A model generated the notes under the pieces. That model did no database searches and was not told where the DNA came from. It saw only the letters and a program-made list of their open reading frames with translations. From positions 10,140,559-10,204,558 of the forward strand of contig OY811973.1 in NCBI GenBank assembly GCA_963681505.1: a stretch of DNA of 64,000 nucleotides, in the 5' to 3' direction. Position numbers and translations under genes: made by a program. The stretch comes from Eunapius fragilis (taxonomy: Eukaryota > Porifera > Demospongiae > Spongillida > Spongillidae). This document shows, in pieces, positions 32,199 to 46,289 of this stretch. Positions within the stretch are counted from its first letter, which is position 1, and each line of letters opens with the position of its first letter.

Positions 32199-35100
32199 AT
32201 GGATGAGTGTGAGATGAACGGAAAACCATTGCGACCACGTAGTACAGTCTCTGCCACTATAAAAGGAATTCTACGTCGTTATCCGGATGGTCAAATCTTT
32301 AAGGCAAGCTCTATAACCGATTAAGCTGCGGAGTACTATTATAGATTGCGTTTGCATATGAGTGGCGATCTGCAACTAGGTATGAATTCAGTTGGCACGC
32401 TGGAGGGACAAAGTGTGAGAGTTCTGTCTGGCTATTTTCATACCACGCAGCTTCATACGATAACTGCCGGGAGGGGGGAGCGGGGTTAGGGGGGTGCACT
32501 CCCTCCGCGGTACACTCAACCTATTCAGTATATACACACATCCCGCTACTTATCTAAAGGTGTGTGGTGGAAACGAACGAAATGTCTAGCTTTGGGGTTA
32601 GAACTATTCATTCTGGACGTTCACAACTTGTGAAAAAGGACGACCCGAAACTGCGGGTATTTAATAGAGATTCCTTGGCTATGCCATTTATGGACAAGTT
32701 AACAGCTAGGCTGTTAACATATTCCCTAGACAAATTATCTCACTTGATTTTTAGCAACTTTCATGAATTCATAGAACCTTGAGTGGAATGAATTATTTGT
32801 GAAGGATGTTATGAGGATTTTATCAAGTATAAATAACTGCACTGGATACATAAATTTAGTTGGCTTGTACATGGGGGAGGAGAGGGGGAAGGAGGCATGT
32901 GAGGCACTGTAATGAAGAGTTTTACAATGTGCAGCAGGCTTATCAGCTTATACAGTTCACTGGCTGTAACCATGTAAGGGGGGTGGAATGTGCCATCCCT
33001 GCCTTTATATAGTTTTCTATATCAAATTATCTATATGCACAGAGTCCCTTAATTGTGGCAGAGACTCTCTGTATTTATAAATCTGTATGGCTTCCACTTA
33101 ATACCTTGATGAAGGTCCTGCACTTGAAGAGTTTAGAATTTAATTATGTTACATTCAGTGTGCTGTGACAGTTTCTAGTCGGAAGTTTCGTTAGAAACTT
33201 CCATATAGGATTTGACCCCGACTATGAATGTCATTAAAAAAACGCGACCCGTCAGTAACAACACTCCCGACGATCGGATCGTGTAGCTTGTTTTAGCAAT
33301 CGATCTAGAAGTCAAAAATGAGTAGTTTCGTTTTTGTTTCATGTCGCTGAACCGCGTGGTTGTTGAGAACAAGAGTGTACTGCCCGTCCTCGTACCCAGT
33401 CTCGGAACAAGGGGCGGGTCGTCTTCTTATTCTCCTTCTCCTCCTTCTTGGCAACGCATAACTCAGGACAGGAACATTTCTAAGCGATGAAAATTTCATC
33501 AATAGTGTCAGAATCGGCTGGAGGACTCGCTTTTATATAATATATGAAAAAAAAATTAAGAAAACAAGTAAATAAAAACATTCTCTACGAGAAAGTTGGT
33601 GGGATATAGGATTTGATTATGACATTGGTGGTGTAAAAAGCAAGGAAACAAGGTCTTATCAGAAGGGAAAATGTCATAGTCCTATATTTAGCACATTTCT
33701 AGGGCATGTGTTGTTTGTGTGCTAAATATAGGACTATGACATTTTCCCTTCTGATAAGACCTTGTTTCCTTGCTTTTTACACCACCAATGTCATAATCAA
33801 ATCCTATATCCCACCAACTTTCTCGTAGAGAATGTTTTTATTTACTTGTGTAATGTAGATTTTGTGCCTGCATATTTAGCATCGTATGTGCTTATTGAGT
33901 ATCTCGGGTATGCTACTCATTGAATGTTTTACAATTCTTCCATTATAGGAACTAATTCAAAATGCAGATGATGCAGGTGCTAAAGTAGTCAAATTTATAA
34001 TTGACGATTGTCAATATGATAAAACCAATTTGGTGAAACCAGCAATGGCTCAATACCAAGGCCCAGCATTATTGTCATATAATGATGCTCAGTTCAAGCT
34101 AGAAGACTGGGATGGTATTCAGCTACTGCAAAACAGCAAAAAAGCACAGAATCCAGTGAAAGTAGGAAAGTTTGGAATCGGTTTCAATGCAGTCTATCAT
34201 ATTACAGGTAAGTGCATGTTATGTATGCTGCTGTACCATTGGTAATACTAGACTACTGCATGACAACTGTCCACGCAGACCTTCCTATTATAATCAGTGG
34301 TGATACCATTGGTTTTCTTGATCCTCAAGAGAAGGTGTGGCCTCAAGGTGGTTGGTCATACGAGCTTGGTGATATGTGGAAAAGGAATAATTTGTTGAAC
34401 ACAATGCTTCCATTTATTGAAAAGCAAGGATTCACTAGCAATATGAAAATGTATCCTGGCACTTTGTTTCGATTTCCACTTAGAAATGACATTTCTGATA
34501 TTTCTGAAAAGCCTTACACTGTAGAAAACCTGTGTGACCTGCTGATGAACTTTAAAGAGGAAGCTAAATTTTTACTACTTTTCCTACAGTCAGTCACTAC
34601 AATTGAAATTATTGATAAAACTAATACTTTTAGCATTCAGATAGCAGAAGAGAAACAAATTCATGATAAAGATGCCTTTATACAAAATGTCCACAAAGCA
34701 TGGGAACAACTTCAAGGGGCAAGTAAACCAATGTCTCTAGTGATAAAGTTAAATGTCACAATTCATGTGAATGAATCTTTAAAATCCGAACATAGCTGGC
34801 TAATTGCCTATTATTTAGGATGTCTAGTTGGCGATGATCTTTGCAAGGCAAAGAAGCTCAATGTCATGCCTTATGTTGGTGTTGCAATGGAAGTACCTAT
34901 AGATGGTGCTGCTGCATCGGAATTACTTGTAGACAATGCAAGGGAAATTCATTTAGATGACACAGTGGCAGCTACTAGTAGGATATTTTGTTTTCTACCA
35001 ATGCCAGTGGAGCTCACTTGTCCTCTTCCTGTCCACATAAATGGTACATTCGCAACAAGTGATGATCGCAGATCATTGAAGTGGAGGAGTGCTCAGAACC

Positions 35101-38100
35101 AAAGTGAGGAGGATGAGGCACGTTGGAATGAGATCATTGTAAGCAGACTGCTTCCACATTGCTATGCATTACTCATTAAGGAGGCATGCCAACGCTTGAT
35201 ACATAGTGATGTGGTTTATAGAATGTGGCCTAATGTCACTGATGTGCTTAAGAGCAAACATTGGAATCCAGTTCTTGAACCTTTGCTTAAAATACTTTAC
35301 ACCCAGAATAACTTCTGGACCACTGATGGCAGCATAGGTAGGTGGGTTGGCTTAAAGGATGCAATAATCACACCCATAGTGGAGTCATGTCCACCTGGCT
35401 GGGAAATAGTATGTGATGTCATTGCCAAGTCTAATAAAATGCTTGTTGAAGTTCCGCAAAATGTTTTGGAATGCTTGAAACTTAAACATCATGTAACAGT
35501 GAGTGAGTTGACACCATTTCTTGTAACACAATTACTTAAGCAGTACCCATCCAGCTACATTAATCGCCCACAAGATGAAAAACTTGCACTTTTAATGTTT
35601 TGTCTTTCTGATAAATGCTTTACTAATGTAGTAGGACTTCAGCTGCTTGCATTGGCCAATGGGAAGTATGCTGAGTTCCATGCAGCCTCAATAAATGCAG
35701 AACAAAAGTTCCTGTGTACAGATAGGTACCCACTTGAAGTTTTCCTTGAAAGGAGCCATCACCAGTTAGTAAATATAATAGAGGCAGATAAGCGCACGTT
35801 ATTCCTGGAATTGGCTGAGTCTGGGAAAACAAATCTATGCTTATTGGATGATAAAACAACCAGTGCGCTCATGTCCAAATATGTGTCGGATATCTCTTAT
35901 TCTCAGTGGCTACCTTTGTTTTGGGATTGGTCACAATCACATGAACTGAAGTACTTTCTTGGTCAGTATTTGATTCCTCTATCATGTCCACACAATTACG
36001 TGGCACAATTATCTGATAGCAAGGTTTCAAAGATAGTTTATTTGCAGGATGATGGTGATGAAGAAATTCTAAAGTGCCTGCAAAAATTTTCTATTTTATA
36101 TGTAAAATGTAGTGATTATCCATACTTCAAGCATGCTGACCTTGCTAATTACATTCATAAATTCTCCCCTAATGGAATACTCAATGCTCTACAAAACATT
36201 TCACTACCCGAGACTATGGCTATGGACTTAACTGAGGCATACATATTTCAACAATTTCTGTCTAGCATTGCACCTCCATCTTCGAGTCAAATTGAAGTGC
36301 TTTTGTCTCTTCCAATCTTTATTACAACAATGGATACGATAACATCAATTGGAAAAGCTTCTTCATCATCATGGAAAAGAAATGTTGTTATGATGACATC
36401 AGAACAGTTTGATATTGCCTGCTTGCCATCAAATTTGGTTGTCCTCAAGAGCATTAATAACAGGCCCTTATTAGAAAAGTTTGCTAAAAAATTCATCAAA
36501 TTCCCTGACATTAATGACATGATCCAAACTGTGCTATTGCTTATGGTTAAAGAAGATGCTATTGTATCATCTGACCAAACTGATAAGATGATGTATTACA
36601 TTTTACAGTTTTTGAGTAGCAATGGTATAGATATGTGTAAGGAGATATCTACTCTTCCATTTATAAAAGTTGAAGAAAACCCTTTGAGTAGACGAAAATG
36701 CCCCATTGAACTGTATAGTCCAACATTAAGTAAACTTTTCTTTGGTAAACCTGTAATTCCATTGCCTCCATATGATAATTCAATGTGCCTAAATTATTTA
36801 ATGCGCTGTGGTCTCATTACATTGATATCTCCTCAAATGATTATTGATGTGATTAATGAGATTGGAACCAAACCCTCTGACAGCAATTGCAATGGTACTA
36901 AAGTAAGTAGTGTACAGATGGTAAGAGCGCATGCTGTGCTGAAGTACCTACTATCTTGTAGTAGGGAAGAACTAAATACGATGGTGTCATTTCAACACAA
37001 ACAAATGACGCTACAAATTGCAGTCGTGCAATCGTTTAGTACACATGACTGGCTTCCAGTTCAATATGTTCCACGGATTGATTATCCTAAGGACTTGAAT
37101 TGGAAAGGATCTGATTATCCATCCCATTTTACATCTAAAGCAAATGGAATACTTGTAATAAACACCAAAACACATCACATTGCTGGGTCTCAAGTACTAA
37201 TTGTGGATACCAGAGAGTACCTTAATGCACCAGAACGAGTGCCTGAACTTGGTTTGTCTAGTTTGCCCAGTGTTGAACATGTTCTTGATCATTTTACACA
37301 TGTACGTGATCGGAGTACTAAACTTTCCACTGAAGTGCTTCATGACATTGTTTGCCAGATATATGAATTTTTGTCTAAACATTCATCAGAACCATTAGAT
37401 ATTGCCAAAATTAAAGCATATAAGTGTCCTTGGATAATGGTACAGGATGGTCACTTTGCATTTCCTGAAATGGTTGCTATGAAAGGAAGAAAGGATTGTT
37501 CACTGATTAACCTTGCACCATACAATCATTTCTGTGTTCCCAGTACATTACTTAAGTACAATGATCTTTTTACAAAATGTGGGGTTGAGAAGGAGACAAC
37601 TGATAAACAGCTCCTTATGGTGCTATCCACAATGAAAATGAAAGCGGATTATACTCTCCAATCTATGAATATTGTTGTCATTATTTTGAACTCACTCACT
37701 GATAGCGGTACCAAAATGGTTAATTTACAAGATTCTAACTTATATGTTCCAGTTGAGTCTAAATCATATTATTTTGAGCTGCAAGATGCTTCAATGGTTG
37801 TATATTCAGAAAGTGATGACTTGACGGGTTATGGAATTGGCTTGGAGGATAACATTGTTGAATCTGAAGACACATTGGATGCCTCAGAACCTTGCTTATT
37901 GCTGCACCATGATGTGAATCTCAAATTAGCAGCATTTTTAAACCTCCGATCATTGAAATATCACTCACCATTTGGAGCAGAACCATTTGGTCAAAGTGAA
38001 AATATCACAAACAGAATCAGAACAATCCTACGTGACTATCCTTTTGACATCACAGTCATGAAAGAGCTGATACAGAATGCCGATGATGCTAAGGCTAGTA

Positions 38101-41100
38101 AGGTATACTTTATTGTGGACATGCGCACTCACGGAAATAAAAATCTGCTTTCTCCTGAGTGGGAAGAGTTGCAAGGTCCAGCTCTACTTGTTTGGAATGA
38201 CAGACAATTTTCGGATGACGATCTCAAAGGAATACAGAATATTGGCCTAGGTAGTAAGGGCAGCAGGGTGGAATCTATTGGACAGTATGGTATTGGCTTT
38301 AATGTAGTCTACCATCTCACTGATTGTCCAAGCTTCATCACAACGGGTCGCTTGTATGTACTAGATCCATTTGGTAGATATGTAAAATCCAAGGATCCCA
38401 CAAGACCTGGGTGTAGCTTCAGAGTCACCAAAAACTTTCTTAGGCATCATTTATCTCTGAGAAGTGCATATTTATACTCTGATGTTAATATATCAGAGAA
38501 TGTACATTCTGGTACACTTTTTCGCTTTCCACTCAAACAGTCATACATAACGGATTCAATGAACAACTCACAATTCCTGACGGCTGATTATTTGTATTCC
38601 ATGCTTCAAATTTGGATTAAACAGGACATCAAATTAGTTCTCCTTTTTCTTAATCATGTAAGAGAGATTAAGCTGTGTTTCATTGATAACAAAGATTCGT
38701 TCCATGTTTTTTACCACTGCGTATGTAGATTTCAGCAATCAATGGAACAGAAGTTTTCACAACTATATTCTGAAGTTCAGAACTTCACTATGCATGCCAA
38801 ACCATACCAGTTACAGTACCAGATAAATCTGGTGGAATTTGATGGTAAAACTGAGCCTATGTCATCGGATCTATGGATGATCCAGCAAGGGGTGGGAGAC
38901 AGGGACAGTAATATAGAATCATGGCAGTTAATCAAGTCAAAAAAACCTCACTATGGTATTGCAGTACCCTTCAACCCATCTGTTACACCATCAGCTTCAG
39001 GACAGATTTTCTGCTTCCTTCCTCTTCCTATCAAATCAAAACTACCAGTCCACATTAATGGACGGTTTTGTCTAGACTCATCAAGACGGGCACTCTGGAC
39101 ATCTTCTGTTCCAGGTCAAAGTGATGAAAGGCAAAGGTGGAATTTGAATCTAGGGAAAGCTGTCTCATCTTCATATGCTGCTCTGTTGTCCAGTATTGCT
39201 CCAGAGTATGTTGGTACCTCTCACTCTGATGAGAAAGAACTTGATAATAGATTGAAAAACTTTTTTTGCCTATTTCCGAACTGGAAAATTTACTCACCGG
39301 CAACAAATCCAGAAGGGATGTGGCTCCAGGTAGCTAAAGATGTTTACAAAAGCCTTGTCAAACAAAATGCATGTATATTGTGTCAGAAAGTTGAAGTCGC
39401 TGGTAAGTCTGAAATACAAGTGCAATGGCACCCAATAAAGGGAAGAGATGAAATAGATCAAATATACTTACCCTGTGCCAATAGTAATCTTACAAAGCTG
39501 TTAGTAAGGATGGGCCTGAAATTTACTTGTATACCACTATCCCTGAAGTCCTTCTTTTTAGAGGTGGAAGAAGAATTACCAAAAATCAACCCCAACATAG
39601 CATTTAAGTCTTTTGATGTCCTTTGCAAAGCTAAAAGCAATGTGGCATATCCATGCCCTGTTGAATGTACAGTATTCAAATCAACTGATGATTTTGTACT
39701 TTTTACTAAATATGTGTTACAAACTCAAGGAAATGGTTTTTTGAAATTCCCAACAACACCATTTTCCTTACCCCTGATTTTAACTGCTGACAACTATTTA
39801 CATCCTTTAACCAAATCCATGCAGGTCATTAAATCAAGCAATTCATCGTTATTTCCAAATAGTAAGCAGTGTTTCATGCACCCACATTTGGTGACTTTGA
39901 ACTACTCCTCTGAGTACTTTCTTCCACCCAATGCAATGAGAATTAGTTATTTAGAGGACATTCTTGACCATAATTTGCCACATGCGCTTAAACATAAGCA
40001 GTATACAGATCAAGCCAGCCAATTCTTTAAATATCCTTATCTACATGATCTATGGAAGTGTTTAAGTTCAGATCCATATTTCCATGCTCATCGTGGCTTT
40101 GTTAATAGAAACTGGGCACTTCTTTTGACATGGAATAATGAACTCTACCTCAGGGATGATGTTGGCTTGCTTCCTGTAATACTGGAGTATAATAATTCTA
40201 TCAAGCATGAATCTGATGTTAAAATTGAACAAAGTAGACTTTTGTATAAGAAAATGGTTTTAGTATTGCTAGAACTTGGAATGCCATTTCTTAATGATGA
40301 CATAGTCATTACAGACATTTCAGAATGCCCACACATTTCTGACTATATGAAGATACTTAATAATATGATTTATCTTCACAGAAGAAGTGATATTTCATCA
40401 ACTTTGACTGAAGAGCATATAGACATCATACTGGAGTACTTTTGTACCCATTCTTCATTAATGCCAAACATTGAAAAGCTGACAGAACTTCCACTATTAA
40501 AAAATGCTGCAGGGAGTGATTTAAATGTTGCAGGAAGTGCACTGCAAGGAAAAAAGTTATATTTATTAATTGATTTAATATGCATTCCTGAAATAATAAG
40601 TTGTATGAGAATTGAAACAAGCTGTGTGTTTGTGTCTAAAAGTTGGAAGTGGGCAGATTTCTTAAAACAGATATGTCCCAAAACAAAAATATTATCACCT
40701 GAAGAGTTTTATGCACAATTTGTGATACCTAACCTTGAAAAATTTACTGAAGGAGAAAGGTATGTAATTCTGAAACACATTCGTGATACCATATATTTTC
40801 ACTATCGTGGCAATTATAAACTGATGGAGAAGGCAGAGTATCAGTTAATTAAGAAGGCTCTATCTGAAGCGCAATGCATAGGTCCTGAATGCAGACTTAT
40901 TTCTAACTACTGTGATCATAGAAATCCAATATTTAGTTTATTCTCTGGCCTTTTTAATTTCCTTCCTGAATACTTTAAAGATGGCGAAGAATCTGTGTGG
41001 CTGGAATTTTTTAGTCAATATAATTTAAAGATGTCAATCTCAAATAAGGAATTCATTGATTTGTGTAAAATGGTTGCACGTGAGGTTAATGCTGAAGCAA

Positions 41101-43793
41101 GCCACTATCTTCTGGAACACCTTTCCTCCAATTGTACATGGTATGAAGATTTTGAATTTATTTCAAGCATTTCTGAAATTCCTTTTGTGTGTGCCAGTTC
41201 AGTTAGTACAGTTCGTTGGATTTGTGAACCCCCCAAACACAATGGTGTAATGACAAAATTATGTGGTACAGCAGTAGAGGAACACACATCACTACTTTGG
41301 ACATTACAACCAATTGTTACATTGCCACTACCACTCTGTCAACGACGTTCATTGTTTCAAATGGTCAAAACACCCTCTGCTTCAGATGTGATCAGCAACA
41401 TAATAAATATTTCATCTAAAAGCACTAATTCAGGTCAAGGGCTATTTCTTAATTTTCCAGATGAATTAAAGACACCTAAGGAATGCTTGACATTACTGGA
41501 TGTAATGGTTCATAATTTTAAGTACCTAAAGCAGCATATGGAAGTTACAGAATCCTGCCAGTTTAATTGCCTTGCTGATTTGCCATGCATTCCTGTGTAT
41601 GCAAACCCTTCGCTGAAAAGCAAAGATAAGATGGTGCTAGTGAAGCCGCTCCAAGTTGTTCTAACTGGTGATGGATATAATTTCCATCCTCATGTACATA
41701 CCCTTCCAGATGAGCTTTCAGAAGTCTTTCCTTTCCTTCAAGTAATTGGAGTAAGAAAACAAATTGAACTCCATCATTTAAGACTCATCCTTGAGAGCCA
41801 ACTAAATAGCTCATGTAATGAGCCTATTGTTAGCAATGCAGTTGAACTTCTCTATAGGCTTCTTCAGCAGGAGACAAACAAAATGTATAATGCACAACTA
41901 TTAAGTCCATTATATTTACCAAATGCACAAGGACAACTTAGAGATTCTACTAAACTCCTATTACTGGATTACCAATGTAGGGATATTAACTTCAGTGACC
42001 CTAGTTTGCTGTTTAAGCTACCTCAAAAGTGTGTTTTCTCTGAAGTAAACCTATGTGAGCTCCTTCCTACAAGTCTAGCACCAAAGGCAATGTCTACATG
42101 TTGCAAAGAGATAGTATCCTCCATACCTACTGATCAATGTTCTGTTGTATTGAACAATTATAAAGCATCCTTGATAAGCGAAAATTTTAGAATTGCTCTC
42201 TGCTTAATTGTACAAGACATTACTGCTTGTGATCAGATAAGCAATGAAATTTATGACTGGTTGGTGACGTTTCAAAATGCTGTTAAAGTTATAGGAGTTG
42301 AAAAACTAACAATAACAGTATATTACAATGACCATGATGTTGCTACTATGGCATCTGTGCTTCATATGGACAGCACCTCTTACAAAATATACATAAAATC
42401 AAATCTGAATGGAGTTTACATTGATTTTGCGTACAGAAAGTTTGCAAACCAATTAATTCAGTTGCTACTGATGAATATCTCAAGCACAAATTGGAACACA
42501 AAACAGCTCATTGATGCCATCCCATTACTTCTTAAGTGCAATGGCTGGAATGAGACAAATGAATGTTTGCAAGAAATACACATCAAGTCAGTCAGAACAC
42601 AAGTTGACATCAAACTAGGAGCTGAAGTGCCAGAGTCATGTATTGATTATGACGTTTGCAGTCCACTGAAAACATGGGTTGTATATGAAAATGAGAAAGG
42701 AGATATGGTATTTGTTCAAATAGTTAATTGGGATGTTTCATGCAATGCTATAAACACTGAGAGATATAAAATTCTTCTTAATGAAACTGAAACTACATTT
42801 GCAGGCAGGTTGCAGCTTTATAACATCAAAACGGAGTCACTAACCCAAAATGAGCATTCTGTTGTGAAAATCAAAGAAGATATAAGCAAATTACTTGAAT
42901 ACTTCTCATCTACATATGACAGAGAAAAATTACTTCAAAGGTTATATTTTACATGGTTATATCAGAACCAAAGTGTGTTGGATTTTCTAAAGGACAAAAT
43001 TGTTCAATTATTTCCTGAAAATGAAGCCAGTAATACTCCAACCCTACCTCAATTAGCACATCCTTATGGTAAACCCAGTGATGTGGAAATGGATACATGC
43101 CATCATCCAGTACCCAGTAGTCACTATGATGTTCAAGGTTCTAGCACTAATGCCACCATTCAACACCATCTTCCAGTCGATGTTCAAAGTCCTAAAATAA
43201 ATCAAGGGAACACATTGAGATCTAGAAGTGTTGTAAAAAAATATTTACCACACGTAACGTCTGGTCGAGCACTCTTAGATAAATGGAATTCAATTGCTCA
43301 AGGGCTCTTCAAGGATAGATGGAAAGGTCGATGTGTATGTGCTGACATCACAAATTACCCTGACCAAAAAGAGGGCAAGCGTTGGTTAGAACAGGCCAAA
43401 AATGATTATAAAGCTCTTCAATTACTTAATTACAGCCTTAATCGTCAAGGGTACCAGGACATGTGCTGTCATGTCTGCTTCATGGCACATCAAGTTGCTG
43501 AGAAGGCCTTAAAGGGTGGAAGGTATGCATTGTGTGGTATGAGCAATGACCTACTAGCCAGTCACAATTTGACTCCACATGCCCATGCCATACAGAAAGC
43601 AAAGCCTGAGCTTTTTAATCGATTGGTTGAATTATCGGTTCCTTTAGAACAGTACTACTTGGGTACTCGCTTTCCAAACAGACACCAGCACCCACTTGTT
43701 CCAAAGGATGTGTATAGGGCAAGCGATGCTTCTGAAGCTTTTGAAAATGCAGGGAACATTCTGAAAATCATTGAAAAATTAATTGATGGATAA
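32199..43793 (+). CDS. Sacsin-like protein with HEPN domain
   Basis: Three exons: 32199-32303, 33949-34207, 34279-43793; 3,292 codons plus TAA. Exon phases agree, and the conserved [15 protein letters not shown] / [11 protein letters not shown] block is rebuilt exactly across intron 1. Intron 1 (1,645 bp) has a GC donor (AAG|GCAAGC); intron 2 is 71 bp. Domains: HSP90-type ATPase fold 1 (about residues 15-250: [24 protein letters not shown]); a long all-helical repeat region; ATPase fold 2 (about 1353-1600: [29 protein letters not shown]); a second long region; and a C-terminal HEPN domain (about 3154-3285, [16 protein letters not shown]). Human sacsin has three such repeats plus ubiquitin-like and J domains; none of those extras is visible here. 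Sacsin family members act as chaperone-like proteins; the role here is inferred. No internal stop in 9.5 kb argues that it is functional. Confidence 0.93.
33181..33848 (+). mobile_element. AB foldback element, copy 1
   Basis: Left end: stem GGAAGTTTC / loop GTTA / GAAACTTCC (33181-33202), followed by 'atataggatttgaccccgac' shared with the other copies. Right end: a hairpin with 132-nt arms (33564-33695 and 33718-33849, including one edge base pair) that are perfectly complementary, loop 22 nt. The middle shares 'gcgaccc', 'cgcgtggttgt' and 'cgcataactc' with copy 3. No protein. It lies in intron 1 of the sacsin-like gene, in the sense strand of its pre-mRNA. Confidence 0.88.
33564..33849. repeat. 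Perfect hairpin, 132-nt arms (copy 1)
   Basis: Arms pair without a mismatch from 'acaagtaaataaaaacattc' to 'cctatatttagcaca'. Transcribed as part of the intron, it would fold into a long double-stranded RNA. Confidence 0.93.
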
Positions 43794-44690
43794 ATTAATA
43801 CTTCACATGGTAGTGCAATGTGTTCAGATTTTGCAGTGTTAAAGCTGATATAGCAGAATTATTTTTATTTGCAGTAATGATTAGAAGCTCCACTTGTTTT
43901 GTAATGTCTGATTGACGTTAGATATAATGTTTATAACTTTAATGTACCAAGTACTTCATCATCCCAAACTGAATTACCAGCAGTTAAGCATTGTCCTACA
44001 CACCAGGAGAACATGTACATGCTGAGACATGCCTGTACAGTAGGGCGACACTTCTACACACCTGAGCTGAGACCTATATGGCATGTACATGGCACGTAAC
44101 GTATATGGGGTTGCATATGATATAAAAGTCACGCACTGACTCCGTTGCATGGACGCAGGCTGGCGTATAGATGAACTATTATACCCTTTATTGCATACTC
44201 TAGCACTGATTGTAAAACACGGAGATTGACTCCTTTTGCGATATGCGTTGGTTTTATGCATGCGATGCGAAAATGTTATACTGAGCTATCTATATGCATG
44301 CAGTGTCAACAGCTCGGAGGATGGATCATCCACCTTTTAAAAGAATCCGGTCCTCTATTGATTGAGGACAGAAACTTTCGTCATCTTATTAAAAGAAGGG
44401 GATTTCAACTGCTGGACTTGCCTGAAGCTGGAATAAGGGATGCATTTGTTGTCCAAGTCAAGGGGGGAAAGGAGGTAATTCGTTCTGTGATAGTATTCAT
44501 TTTGCTGTTGTTGATTACTGCCGGTTTGTTGGTATATAGAACGTTAATGACCGCACGATCATGAAAGGCTATTATAGTGGAGGAATTCTATATCACATTT
44601 TGAAACAGATCCATGATAAAGATATATTGTCTGCATACTGGTTCAAGAAAAACCTAAGTATACATGCTAAATTGAGTCATGTATGTGTCA
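43794..44690. other. Downstream spacer; possible start of integrase gene
   Basis: Nothing firm. A 113-codon frame (44226-44564) contains a hydrophobic run (VIVFILLLLITAGLLVY) that would span a membrane, preceded by a plausible soluble segment (HLIKRRGFQLLDLPEAG). It may be an unrelated short gene or the decayed 5' part of the next locus. Confidence 0.35.
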
Positions 44691-45424
44691 CTCCTTATAT
44701 ACTGTAGGTCCAGTCATTGTACTCCTACATGCCAAGAGTTGTGGTTGAAAATTATGTAAGCTTGTGTTCAACATGCAGCTTAAGGAAACCACAGCAAACT
44801 ATAAAGCCCCTTTAAGGCCATTCATAGCTGATGGGCTACATTCTCGTATCCAGGTAGGTTTATCACTATTCATGCTTACTAACATGTACTAAATATTTAT
44901 ACGTATCTATGGATCGATCTGATTGATATGAGGCATGTGCCACATAATGGATGCAACTGGATATTATACATCGTGGATCATTGGTCAAAGTTTAACATTG
45001 CATTTCCTCTGGTAAAAAGAAGCAATCCATGTGGTTAAAGCATTGCACAACTATGTTTTCCCAGTGTTTGGCTTGCCTGCGATCATTCACAGTGATAGTG
45101 GCAAAGAATTATAAACTCATTGAAGATCTACTTTCTACATGGCCAGCTCAGGTCATGTGCAATTAATCAGTGGTCGTCCACGACATCTCCAATCCCAAGG
45201 ATTAGTTGAACAAGCACACTACACACTTGAGAGAATGATCAGTGCCAAAGTTGCTGAATGTGGCGATCAATCCCCACCATGGTCTCAATGGCTTCCACAT
45301 ATGGTGTGTAATTGATCCAATGTTTTTCTATGCTGTATAAATTGTTTTATGTTTTATCTGCCATTGCAGATACAATAAACACTCAGGTTCATGACACCAC
45401 CAAGCAAACCCCATACGAGTTAGT

Positions 45425-46187
45425 ACAAGTAAATAAAAACATTCTCTCTGAGAAAGTTGGTGGGATATAGGTTTTGCAGGCAAATAGTATACTGGTGTAA
45501 AAAGCAAGGAAACAAGTTTTATCAGAAGGGAAAATGTAATAGTCCTATATTTAGCACACTTCGACTAAGGCGTATGTTGTTTCTGTGCTAAATATAGGAC
45601 TATTACATTTTCCCTTCTGATAAAACTTGTTTCCTTGCTTTTTACACCAGTATACCATTTGCCTGCAAAACCTATATCCCACCAACTTTCTCAGAGAGAA
45701 TGTTTTTATTTACTTGTTTCCTTGACTTTTTTAACACCCAAATCACTGTTGCTTCGCAGGTTTTCCCCCTTTCATTTAACTGATTTAATTCAATCCAGAC
45801 GTATTGTGAAAGTTTTCTAGGTACTATTGCTTAATTAGACTTGATAAGACCGTATATAGGCTTTTGTGTATCAAAGCGAGTCCTCCAGCAAATTCTAAAG
45901 CTATTGGTGCAATTTTTGTTGCTTAAAAATGTTCCTGTCCCGAGTTATGAGTTCTCAAGAAGCAGAAGCAGAAGAAGACGACCCGCCCATTATTTTTGGA
46001 AGGGGAACGAGGATAGCAGTATTTTTCGTTTACGACAACCACGCGGTTCTACGACGTGAAACAAAAACGAAACTACTCAGTTTTGACTTCTAGATCGATT
46101 GCCGCAACACTACGGTAGGGTCGCGAGATTTTAATTAAATTCATAGTCGGGGTCAAAACCTATATGGAAGTCTCTAGCGAGACTTCC
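45425..46187 (-). mobile_element. AB foldback element, copy 2
   Basis: Reverse orientation. The large hairpin is 45425-45558 with 45584-45717 (134-nt arms, one mismatch: 'aaatagtat' against 'ataccattt'). The small stem is GGAAGTCTC / loop / GAGACTTCC at 46166-46187. The middle is the reverse complement of the copy 1 core. It interrupts the integrase-like coding sequence between TPYELV and PRAFFVP. Confidence 0.85.
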
Positions 46188-46289
46188 ATCTCCAAGAGCA
46201 TTTTTTGTTCCAGATGTCAACTTTTGGGGACAGCTTGATGAAGATGTTTTGAAGCCTTGTGACAGAGAAATTTCAGAGGAAGGGACGAA

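Larger units (their letters stand above)
32304..33948 (+). other. Intron 1 of sacsin-like gene, GC-AG type
   Basis: Donor AAG|GCAAGC and acceptor 'ttccattatag'. The donor is the accepted minority GC class. The intron contains a complete AB foldback element (33181-33848). Confidence 0.75.

Noticed and set aside
33181-33202. A typical Helitron 3' hairpin
   Set aside because: The stem is right at the tip with no CTRR after it, and the third copy has a 4-bp flank duplication, unlike Helitrons.
34212-34278. The sacsin-like protein starting at 34212
   Set aside because: This stretch is intron 2; splicing at 34207/34279 joins conserved motifs, and the upstream exons supply the ATPase N box.
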